From NCBI GenBank assembly GCA_028554755.1, contig JAPTOF010000007.1, positions 1,768,001 to 1,832,000 of the forward strand: DNA of 64,000 bases, written 5' to 3'. The position numbers and the translations under genes are program-made. Source of the DNA: Cordia subcordata (lineage: Eukaryota; Streptophyta; Magnoliopsida; Boraginales; Cordiaceae). Shown here one piece after another: positions 33,328 to 43,638 of this stretch; positions within the stretch are counted from its first letter, which is position 1; the number at the start of each line of letters is the position of its first letter. The notes below the pieces were generated by a model, which saw only the letters and a program-made list of their open reading frames with translations, had not been told where the DNA came from and made no database searches.

Positions 33328-33635
33328 GTTTAACTAATAATAATCAACTTAGAGTGGATTAATTTTTTTTTGAAAAGTAATTTTTTAAAAAAAAGTTTAA
33401 GTATTAATTTTTTTGGAAATCAATAATTTTGAAAAAAAGATACATGAAAGATACTCTTTTGAAATTGAAAAAATACTTTCGAAAAAAATCAATTTAAATT
33501 GGCTCACTTATATTTATAGAAGAATTTATCTAAACACGTGTCGAAAACCTGACATCAAAGCTAACTTCGTGTGCAATGCTAGGATTTTGTGACGTCACAA
33601 AAATAGTAACATACTGCACATGCACCAAGAAAGAG

Positions 33636-33636
33636 A

Positions 33637-33673
<37 letters not shown>

Positions 33674-33676
33674 TAC
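33636..33676. repeat. (AT)n(AC)n microsatellite upstream of OEP61
   Basis: AT dinucleotides followed by AC dinucleotides about 230 bp upstream of the OEP61 start codon, probably inside its promoter or leader. Confidence 0.9.
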
Positions 33677-33899
33677 AGTTATATATAGATCGAACCAGAA
33701 ATATTAGAAAAATCTTTAAAATCGTTTCCCCTCGAATTCGGGAAATTTTAATTTTTCTTTTTTCGAAATTCAATCTTGGCTCAAGAAATAAATGCATACA
33801 ACTCTAAATTATTTTTCTCTTCTGAATTAAATTTCGACTTTTTTTTTGTTCTGTTTAAAAAAATAAAGTGTGTTTGTTTTTGGAGAAGGTTCTAGAAGA

Positions 33900-36800
33900 A
33901 TGTTCAACGGAATGATGATGGACCCTGAGATGATGAGACTCGCTCAGGAGCAGATGAGTCGCATGTCTCCTGCCGACCTGGCTCGCATTCAGCAACAGGT
34001 GTGTGTGTTTGTATGTTTTTTTTATTTGTTTAAATTTTTGTTATATTTTTCTTTTCGAATTATTATGGAAATTTGTGATCTTGAAAAAGAAAAAAAAAAG
34101 AGAAAAGATAAATTGGTGTTGAATGTCGGTGTATAATTTTGTCAAGAAGCTCTGGTTCTGTTTAACGAAGATTTGTCACTTGTGTGGTACCTTTTCTGTG
34201 AGTTTTTGAGGGGGTTAACGATGGAAATTATGAGTTTAGGAGTTGAGGAGGCGCGAATTTTTACGATGATTTAGTTATTGAAGAGAATTGGATTCGTTTG
34301 CTAATTTTGGTCCTTGCAGAAGATTGTGAAATTTGTGAAAATTTTTGTCATTTTGGATTATGTTGTTGTTGTTGTTGTAGAGAAGATGAGTGGCGTGTCA
34401 GAAGCAGATTAGTAGGGTAAGACTTGGTTTGGGTTGGCTAAGATGGGGAAATGAGGAAAGTCGGCGTTTTTTATAATACAAATCTTTGATATTTGACTAG
34501 GTGAATAAGTTAGTTTGTAAATATGGAGTCAGTAGCTTGAAAGATATTGAAATCGGCAGATGGGGGTTAGAATACATATTCGTTGTAGAAGAGATGAGAG
34601 TTGGTCTTGGTTTCATCCTGTTCAACGATTTTCTTCCTTATTATAGTATTCTCTTCTTGTAAGTATTTCCCCGATGTTGCAGATGATGTCTAATCCAGAT
34701 TTGCTGAAGATGGCTTCAGAAAGCATGAAAAACATAAGGCCGGAAGACATGAAGTTTGCTGCAGAGCAGTTGAAGCGAACCCGTCCTGAGGAAATGGCTG
34801 AGATCAGTGAGAAGATGGCCAATGCAACACCCGAAGAGATGGCTGCAATGCGTACTCACCTAGATGCGCAAGTTGCTTATGAAATAAATGCTGCTCAAAT
34901 GCTTAAGAAACAGGTAACTGTTGGCTATCAGATGTTTGAATTTTGTGTTTCAGATTGATCAATCTGTGCTTGAGCATGGTTCGCTTGGTCATTTATAGGT
35001 GCTGTCTGTTCTAGTTTCTCAACTACCATTGTGGAAATTAGACCACAAAGTGTTCAACAGGAGTGTTATTATACTCCTGCAATTGTAATTTACTTCTGAG
35101 TTCCTCTACGATGGCAGGGGAATGAACTTCATAGCCAGGGAAGGTTTCGTGATGCCTTGGAGAAATATTTGCTTGTAAGTGAAGGTTTCAAGTTTCGGTT
35201 TTATGTGTAACCACGACTTTTGATTTCTAATATCCCTTAAATATTGTGTGTATTGGTTGTTATCAGGCAAAGGAAAATGTTAAAGGCATTGCCGTCTCAA
35301 ATGGCAGATCCCTTCTGTTAGCATGCTCTCTTAATTTGATGTCATGTTACTTGAAAACCAGTCAGTTCGACAAGTGCATGAGGGAAGGTACTGAGGTATG
35401 TGGCTGTTTGTATCTGGACTTCTTGAGAATGGGTCCTATGCTTTTCATCTATGAATTCATTATTATATTCGAGCTTTCTCTCTTTCTACCCGTCGTCTTC
35501 CCTCACTACCTCCAGTATGTGCATTGTCACATTTCTGCATTTTGTCATTTGCCTTTCAAGCTACTTTACATCCAATTATCTGATACTTGGTGGCATCTCT
35601 TAAGACGAATACTTTCTGGAGAAACATATCGTTGAGAGTTGTAATTATATATGTTGTACTGCTACAGGTCTTGGAGTATGATGGCAATAATGTTAAAGCC
35701 CTTTATCGGAGAGGGCAAGCGTACAAAGAGCTAGGAGAATTAGAAGTGAGTTCACTATCTGGTTGTGGTTCTGGGATCTACTTTAGCTATGCTGGTTAAC
35801 ATAAAAGCCTATTTCTTTTGGTTTCATACTGACCCTGTGGTATTCTGTAGAATGCAGTTGCAGACTTAACTAAAGCACATGAAGTATCTCCTGATGATGA
35901 AACTATAGCAGAGGTCTTGAGGTACTGAATACCAATGAGGCAACTTTGTAACAGCTGCATTTGTATGTTACTTGTTTATGTGACTTCATGTGTTGGCATA
36001 GCTAGCATTTCGCTTTTCTTGTGGTGTTTCTGCTTTCTTTCCAAATTCTAGAAGTCGGTCTTGTTCTTTTGCAGGGATGCTGAGGAGAGATTATCCAGAG
36101 AAGGCGGCAAGCAAACCTCAAGGGGTATGTTTTTCTATTTGATGTGTTATGTGCTTTCTATTGAAGATTATGATTTATATCTCCTGAAGCAGCTACAGTT
36201 TACTCCATTATTACATGTATTTATGTTGATTCTACCCATTTCTTACTTGTATTTCTTTCTCGTTCCTTGATTAGGATTGGTTATTGAAGAAATAAGTGGG
36301 GAAGAAACTTCTGTGTCACTGGGAGACCATGAAAATTCAGTGGCTGGAACTTCTGTGTCACAAGGCGAAGGTACCAGAGACTATCTCAAGACTCATCAAG
36401 AGACTCCCCGTGGTCCTTCAACAGGTTCAGAGTCCTTACAGGCTTTAAAAGATGACCCAGAATCTATCAGGTTTTGTTTGCATCTGTAAAAGAAAGAGTA
36501 GTGTTTATATTCTCCTTTCATGCATCTTGGAGGAACTAGTTATTTAAGCCATTTCTGAGTCTTTTTCCCGTTTCCCTTAGTATCCTTTGGAAGCTTCCAG
36601 ATCTGCATCATTAAAGGGGGTGAATAGCACATCTTTTTGGAGCATAGTAAAGCATGTGATTCTTGGCTGTTCTTTGAACTGATACTTGCTATTTGCGGAA
36701 CTTGTAAAAAAATATGTATGTAGTTGTTACATTTAATATGTAACGCGTATGCTTGTTGTTTGTATCTGACTTGAATCACCAATACCGAATGTTGAGTTTG

Positions 36801-39800
36801 TTGATAATGAACTTATCCATAACAGTTGAAGTTTGTAGTTTGAATGTTTTGTTAATTGCAACCATTTTGCTTGATTTTCAATTGCTAAGAGAGGATATTG
36901 TTGGCCGCTGCGGACATAGAACAGAAGCACCTATACCTAGAAGAGAAATTTCTTCTGTGCAGTTATAATTTCACTTTTTCCTTCCTTTTAATTTTTCCCC
37001 ATTGGGAATGTTGCCTGCCAGGATATGGTTTCTGCTTGCTTTCCTCATGCTTATCTCTGTATTCTCTCTTCTTCCAACTATAACTCTTGCAGTCCTGATT
37101 CTTCATCTTTTTTCTGGCTCATTGTGGATTTAGGTCTTCTGAGAATTTCATTTCTTGCCCCAATCCAGAAACTCAGGTTGGTTTTGGTAATGGTGAGGCT
37201 GAAGGCATACCTCCTGATATGCTGAAGTCTGCCTCAAATGTAATTAGTAAGATGTCACCTGACGACCTTCAACGGATGCTCCAATTGGCATCGCCCTTTC
37301 AAGGAGACAACCCCTTTCCAAAAGCAGGTTCTTTTTATTCAAATAGCTCTCCTCTTGGGTCAATTCCACCAGAGATGCAACCAGATATGCTTAAAACAGC
37401 AACAGATATGATGAGTAAGATGTCACCAGAAGAAATGCAAAGGATGTTTGAGATGGCATCTTCTTTGAAAGGGAGAGCCATGGATCCAGCAGCAGATGAT
37501 TTGCATTCTAACGGATTAGAATCTGATAACAGATCAGGAAACTTAGGACCTCAGGATAGTATCAAAGTAAATAGCAATCATGTTGGTGAAAGTAGTTCGC
37601 ACGGGTTTTCTGGTTCAAGAAGTGCTCCACAATCAAGCTTGTCAACTTCTACTGCTGATCTACAGGAGCAAATGAGAAACCAAATGAAAGATCCAGCTAT
37701 GCGACAGGTTTTTCAGCTTGAAGCCTTTCTCATACATTCTTTTCCTTAAGTTGGTGCTCTCTCTCTAATCTTTTTCAGCACCGATTTCAACAAATGTTTA
37801 TGAAATGCCTAATGAAAAATTTTGCACCATCCTTTTTCTTTTCCACCTTCCTTCCCTCTTTCCCATACTGGCTGGTTGGTTGGTTGTGGGGCTTGTGTCT
37901 GTGTTTGCTTTTTGTTAAACATTATTTTGCATCTAATAATGATGAAATTGTTAACTAGTTTACTTCTTATCATGCCGTTAATATCTAAAACTATGCACAG
38001 TTGTATTCTTATACTTTTATAGCATTTCGTAATCAATTCTCATATTACATAATCTCACATCATATAGAACATGAGAAAGAACTCTAAGATTATATGGGAC
38101 ATGCATGATTTGTCAAAGCTCATTAGCTTAGTGAGTCAAACGTGAAATTGCTCATGCTTGAGATTTGTTAATCACAAGCCTAGGAAGTGAATTGAATTTG
38201 CCTTGGCTTAGAATGTTAACACACTTGAATGAACTGGAAATTAATTCTGAGCTGATCTGAAGCATGTTAGAGCCTATGCGTACTTGTTTTGCCACATGCA
38301 AACCTTTCTAAAGACATTTTTCGCTTTTGTTGTGATCAATGTTTCCATTTTTTAAATTTTGTACTAAATACATCTCAACATTATTAAATTCTCTATTTGC
38401 TCTTTTTTCCTACTTTCTCTTACTTCCTCTATCTCTTTATTTTACTTTTATGGCTCATCTTGTTCGTAGCTATTTCCGTAAATCAACTTTATATCCTTGC
38501 AATCCAATTCTTCCTCTTATATAATCTACATGAATTTTCCTATATGTCATCTCACTGCTCAATTTTTTGATCTATTATGGCAGATGTTCTCATCAATGAT
38601 GAAAAATGTGAGCCCAGAGATGATGGCAAGCATGAGTGAACGATTTGGAGCTAAGCTATCTCGGGAGGATGCAGAAAAAGCTCACCAGTCCATGTCATCT
38701 TTGTCTCCAGAGGACTTTGACAGAATGGTACTTTCTCACTCTAATAAGATTCATATTTTTAAACCTCCCTCTGCAAACTACACATCACCCTTTCCTCCCT
38801 GGCTCCATGAGCGGCAAAAGGAAACAAAAGAAAATATTTAGAAAAGAATTAATAAGGGTAAAAGGAGCACCGAGACGTCTTCTTCATGTCACCTCACCGT
38901 GGAACCATGCCAAACCAGTTGAAAATTTTCCTCTAACAAAGTTCTGTGCATCTTTAGGTGTCATTGTGTTTCTTTTTTTCTTTTCCATACTGTTATGGCC
39001 TATTGCTGTAATTGATTAAACAATGTGGCTGCTTGCAAGATTAAAACACAGAGGAACGGAATCAAAGAGAAGATGTTATTGAGACCTTTAAAGATAAAAT
39101 AAATGAGTATATGAAAGACGTGAAAATAACCAATCTAGAAAACTTGGAATCATAGAAGTTTAGGATGTCATGTTAATTGATTGGACAATGTGCCATCTGC
39201 TTGTAAAGCAAAGAGGACTCGGATCAAAGAGAGGATGTAAATTGTGAAGGCCTTTCAAAGAAAGATCAAGACAAGATAAGAGTTGTGAATTTTACTACTC
39301 ATCCCATCAGATACACATGCCCCCAACCAGCCCCAAAAAAAAAAAAAAAAAAAAAATTGAGCCTTGCATGTGGACAATTTTAGTGTTTTTAATCGGTGGC
39401 AATGAGCTTCGAACCTATGACCTGGTTGGTCTCTAGGCTTTGATACTATGATAGATTTACCACCTCATCTAGAAGCTTAAGTTTGTAGAGAGGATATAAA
39501 TTTATTTATTTATTGTGTTAACAGTCTCCATCATAAATGATTGATCACTGAAAAAAGTCATGAAAGTTGTCTGGTGTCTGGTGTATGCCCTTTTCCCTTG
39601 TAGCTAAATATAGAGGGACTGTTTTTCAATTTATTATATTGGGATGGAACCTGCAAGAACTTCTATAGTCTAATCTTTTAGTTCATCGCACATGAAATTT
39701 AGACCAATGCTAAACATAGAATCCCTCTTCTATGTATGTCATTACTTGTTTCTATCAAGCAGTTTTGAGAATTATTAGTACATGTCCTTTTCTGCTGCCA

Positions 39801-40237
39801 CTTCCCTCTGTTTTGTGGGCACAAGGCTGAAAGTTAACAGCTTATGTCGTTCCAATACCGAAGCTTCTGTTTCTTTTGAAACGTCTTCAAAGTCACAGTT
39901 TAGTAGTAGATATGTCCTTACCCACAAACCATCTCCTATCCCCCCTGTTGCTTTGTTAAGTTTTTTCCTTTTATTTCCCTTGGGCAAGATGTGGGGTGGG
40001 ATGTTGTAGTGTGCTTCTTTTACCGGGTAGCCGTGCAAAATGTGGCCAGTTCTTCTGCCTTAAAATCTTGGTTTAATGATGTTGCAGATGAAGTGGGCAG
40101 ATAGAATCCAAAGAGGAGCAGGAACTGTGAAGACGACGAAAAATTGGGTTCTGGGAAGACCGGGCATAATTCTGGCTATAGTCATGCTGCTCTTGGCAGT
40201 TATCCTTCGCTGGTCCGGATTCTTCAGTAGCTACTAG
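33900..40237 (+). CDS. OEP61: OEP61/TPR7-like tail-anchored TPR receptor
   Basis: Membrane-anchored co-chaperone that binds the C-terminus of Hsp70 and helps deliver precursor proteins; in Arabidopsis it is reported at the plastid outer envelope and ER. Exons: 33900-33998, 34683-34913, 35118-35174, 35267-35395, 35668-35745, 35851-35921, 36075-36124, 36275-36470, 37134-37707, 38584-38727, 40088-40237. All phases fit and give 592 aa. The N-terminus is rich in Met-containing helical repeats (residues 1-105). The TPR domain is about 108-225, starting [10 protein letters not shown] and including [19 protein letters not shown], a typical TPR. Two Met-rich repeats begin MLKSAS (residue 333) and MLKTAT (389). 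The C-terminal hydrophobic anchor is about 569-583 ([15 protein letters not shown]), followed by a short basic/aromatic tail. The start ATG is the first in frame after the leader. The RHF2A gene lies downstream on the same strand. Confidence 0.93.
33999..34682 (+). other. OEP61 intron 1 with a decayed exon-like segment
   Basis: At 34383-34415 the sequence 'gaagatgagtggcgtgtcag' and onward resembles part of exon 1 ('gatgatgagactcgctcagg'). It is preceded by a (GTT)n run ending in AG and followed by 'gtaagac', so it looks like a spliceable but decayed copy of exon 1 sequence. An in-frame TGA makes it non-coding. Confidence 0.4.
38728..40087 (+). other. OEP61 intron 10 (1.4 kb) with retroelement fragment
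   Basis: Non-coding. Contains a tandem-like repeated phrase ('gattaaaacacagaggaacg' / 'gtaaagcaaagaggactcgg' with 'gatcaaagaga-gatgt') at about 39020-39260, an A22 run at about 39337 and the partial TRIM listed separately. Confidence 0.6.
39357..39523 (-). mobile_element. Partial TRIM-like element in OEP61 intron 10
   Basis: Read on the minus strand it runs 'cttaagcttctagatgaggt', 'ggtaaatctatcat', then 'agtatcaaagcct' (primer-binding-site-like) and 'aggtcataggttcgaagc'. This is the same order as in the element at 50.8-51.1 kb, so it is one terminal repeat plus part of the interior of the same family; the second repeat was not found. A 22-A run at about 39337-39358 abuts it. Confidence 0.6.
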
Positions 40238-40600
40238 CTAGGTTAATCACTTGTTTCTGTTTCTTGTAAGAGCTACTGACACCCAAATGACAACCGGTTG
40301 TTTCCATCCATTGATGACATCAGAGGAAGACTGGACGGGAGGGGTTCAGAAAGTACTGGCGGATCGAACTTGTTAGTATTCTTCATGTGGAAGATGATAC
40401 TATTGCCTTTTCCTTCTGTAAGTTTTTTTGTCTTCATTTCACATTTTTTGGCTTGTAAGTAGCAATGTGAAAAAAATATAAATAAAAATGTAGTTATACG
40501 AATTTGCTTAAGTTAGATTCGTTATCCATATTATCAATAAGATGCTCTTGGTGACATGAAATATAGGTCAGTTACACACCACTGCATGATCAAATTTACA
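40238..40600 (+). other. Probable OEP61 3' UTR and downstream flank
   Basis: Follows the stop codon; 'aaataaaaatg' near 40482 could serve as a polyadenylation signal. No further coding sequence. Confidence 0.45.
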
Positions 40601-40617
40601 GCTTGAGAGTTGATTGA

Positions 40618-40732
40618 GGGCCTATTTGGCTCTGCTTATTTTGCAGCTTATAAGCTCCTAAAAAAAATATTCCTTTACATGTTTTTTACTATTTGCAGCT
40701 TATAAGCTCCAAATAAGCTTTACCAAACAGGC
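40618..40732. mobile_element. Small palindromic MITE
   Basis: About 115 bp, from 'gggcctatttggctctgctt' to 'aagctttaccaaacaggc', which are inverted repeats. Inside, 'tttgcagcttataagctcc' occurs twice as a direct repeat. The ends and the 'agcttataagct' core are typical of very short hAT-related MITEs in plants. Confidence 0.75.
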
Positions 40733-41423
40733 TGTGAATGTGGTTTTTAAGAGAAGAAGACGTGTTCTTTTGGTATTTCACATTTTCGGACATAGATACG
40801 TATAATTCGCTATTCAATTATCCAACTGGATAACGGATTTTTGAACGTTCAGGTATTCGTGCTTCTTGCTAAGCCAAAAAAAAAAAAAAAAAAAACAGAA
40901 TTGCTTACTAAATATTTTACCACTTAAAACAACATTAAGTTTACCACAATGCAAATTTAGCACAACTACAACAACGCTACGTCATGGTAAATAAGAAAGA
41001 ATAAAATTAACAACTCAAATATAAAATATGTCTTTAAGCCTCGCTTCTCACTGAAAACAGTGAAGGGTCCAACTTTTCAGTTTTCAGCTCGACAAACTAT
41101 CAATTGCCGAATTATATATGATTCACATTGGAACAAATAACAAGTTAAATTCCAAAAATGTAGAACTCCAATTGAATTTCCAACTTAAGATATAATGTGA
41201 AACACCAAAATCTAATCGAGCTTCTGGACATAATGATAAAAATTTTCAATAAATTGCCAATAGAACATTAAATATGTTTCAACTTCTCCATTGAATGATA
41301 ACAAAGAAACAACCTTCTTCTTCTTCTGGAACTGATAAACCCAAACGCAAAAGCAAAATAATAAATTTTTTTTAAAAAAATGATATATATAACACTCACA
41401 TGTTTCAGGAAATTTTGCCTGGA
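40733..41423. other. Intergenic, no gene seen
   Basis: AT-rich; an A20 run at about 40876. No convincing ORF. Confidence 0.6.
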
Positions 41424-41945
41424 AAATTTCACAATTAATCCCTATTATTTTTTATTTTTTTAAATTAGTGTTTATTGTTTTAAAATGTTTAAATTAATCT
41501 TTAATATTTAATAAAAATATTTAAATTAATCTTCAATATTTTACAAATATAATCAAATTAATCCAGATTGTTTCAAAACATTTATATTAGTTTTCAATAT
41601 TTTACAAATATAGTCAAATTATCTCTTTTGTCTGAAAATTTTCATATTAGTCCTCAATGTTTTGTAAACTTATTCAAATTAATCTCAATTTTTCTGTTCT
41701 TTTTTTTTTTCTTTCCCTTAAAATAGGGATTAATAAGTTTGTAAGATATTGAGCACTAATAGAAATTTTCTTTTAGATATGAGGATTAATTTGACTATCT
41801 TTAAGAAATATTGAGAACTAATATGAATGTTTTTAAATAACAAAAACTAATTTAATTATATTTATTTGAACATTTTGAAACAGTGTAGATTAATTTGAAA
41901 AAGTTGGAAAACAATAGACTTATTATGAAATTTATCCAAATTTTG
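41424..41945. mobile_element. Foldback element with arms of about 220-260 bp
   Basis: Left arm 41424-41690 and right arm 41720-41945 are imperfect inverted repeats over nearly their whole length. Shared words, comparing the left arm with the reverse complement of the right, include 'attaatccctatt', 'aaattaatct', 'tgtttcaaaa-attt', 'tattagt-ctcaat' and 'aaacttatt'. The loop is only about 30 bp. Each arm is itself made of 40-50 bp subrepeats around 'ttaatcttcaatattttaca'. Confidence 0.75.
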
Positions 41946-42198
41946 CTTGGATTATGGAATGGGCCTTAGAAAAGTGGTCTGATCGGAGCCCAAAGACTAT
42001 AAAATAGCATAAAAGTTGAGAAATATAAAGAGTTGTATTTTGATAAATTTACCACTTTTTTTTTTGGCCAAAAAAACACTTTCTTTTTTGGTTGATAAAT
42101 AAGTACCAAAAAAACACTTTCTTTTTTGGTTGATAAATAAGTACTCTATTAGATCAAACATTTACAACCAATGATAAGTGACGCTCTAAAACATATAG

Positions 42199-42372
42199 CT
42201 CATTTGGATCGGATTTTTTAAAAAGTAATTTCTTTAAAATTTTGAAAAAGTGTTTTTTTAAAGTTAAATAAATTAAAATTTTAAATTTAATTCAAATATT
42301 TATTATATAATAATATATCCTTTTTTTAAAATAATATTTTTTCATTAAAAAAAAGTCAATACCAAACCCCTT
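42199..42372. mobile_element. MITE of the 'TTTGGATTGGTTTTT' family, copy at 42.2 kb
   Basis: Starts 'tcatttggatcggatttttt' and ends 'taccaaacccctt'. The interior follows the family pattern (aaaaagt-ctttaaa, then aattcaaat-tttatta, then an A/T-run segment). Confidence 0.5.
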
Positions 42373-42673
42373 TGTTCCCCTAATTACTATGATGGTTACA
42401 TAAGAAGAATTATTAATTCAACCAATACAAATTTGATAAATGTTCTAGTAAGCCTCAAAATAACCACCAAAACGGGATACATTTAAATTCAATATCAAAA
42501 CTTAGAGAGGAATATTTTTATAATATTATCATTAAGATTCAATGATATTTATGTATTAAATTACAATTTAAATTATGATTTTTATTTCAATATAATCTTA
42601 TTAGTAGATTTATTTTAAAATTTAAAGGGTTCCAAATGTAATTACATCAAAATTTATTAATAATATCTTCAGC

Positions 42674-42679
42674 CACGTG
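42674..42679 (+). promoter_or_regulatory. G-box (CACGTG) upstream of RHF2A
   Basis: A palindromic CACGTG, in the context 'agccacgtgttg', lies about 340 bp upstream of the first 5'-UTR donor. It is the core bound by plant bZIP and bHLH factors. Functional use is inferred only. Confidence 0.45.
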
Positions 42680-42699
42680 TTGCAGACTGTGGAGATTAG

Positions 42700-43638
42700 A
42701 AGACCGAGGCAGAAGAGAGGAGACAGTGTGGCTCAGCTCATCAGTCATCACCGAAAAAAAAGTAAAGGCCGAACTAAAAAAAAAAAAAAAATTAATACAA
42801 ATACAAATGAAAAGAAGAAATCAAAAAACAACAAAAGTGAAGTCTACAAAGTCTTTCTTGTTATTCTAATAATTATTCCCTTTGATAATCTTTTTCAGCC
42901 TTTCACATTTCCCCATCATCTCCTTTTAAGATTTTTTATTTGAAACCCAGAAAAGAAAAGAATAAGAAATTCTTGATCAAATAGTCTCTGTATTACTGCT
43001 TTGATCTGAAAGGTAAAGTTTCAATTTTTTTTTTAAGAGAAATTTGATCAATTTTACTAATTTGGTATTTGATAAATATGTCAATTTCTAGATTGGGTAG
43101 GAATTTATTATTATTATTATTTTTTCAGTTCTTAGCTTTTGCAATTTGATTGCAGTGTTGGGTATTGTTTTCAAATTAAGGGCTATCTCTTGATGAAACA
43201 AAGAGTGTCTTTTTGTTTTTTGTTTTTTGGTTGAAATTTTCAATTTTTTTTCTGGGTTTTGTCTTGATGGTGTATTTTTTGGTTTGATTTCAGATGTATA
43301 TGTGATGAAGAGAGCTTTTCCTTTCTTTTCCTTTTTTTTTTTTTCGGGATTTCAGATGTATATGTGATGAAGAGAGCTTTTGCAATTTTTTTTTTGTTGT
43401 TTGACTTGTAATCCTTGTGTAGATGCTGTCAGGTGAGTGTTGTTTGACTTGTACCTTTCTTGTTGATATACAGTTTACTTTTAGGTTCCTAATTTTGTGC
43501 TGTAGTTTTAGTTTATGTATATGCAGAGCATATGATTCATTGGCTGGAGGAAGGGAAATTCTTGCACATTTTTGTGATTTCTATTTTTTAAAGTTTAGAA
43601 CTTTGGGAGTTTTGTAGTTAAGGTTCAACTTTGTGCAG
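42700..43638 (+). other. RHF2A 5' leader with introns and duplicated acceptor
   Basis: The initiator ATG sits exactly at an acceptor ('gtgcag|ATG'), so upstream non-coding exons exist. A donor 'aag|gtaaag' lies at 43012/43013. Two identical acceptor regions 'gatttcag|atgtatatgtg' occur at 43286-43319 and 43348-43381 (period 62). A second donor 'gtcag|gtgagt' is at 43432/43433. The middle exon carries short upstream ORFs. Confidence 0.6.
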
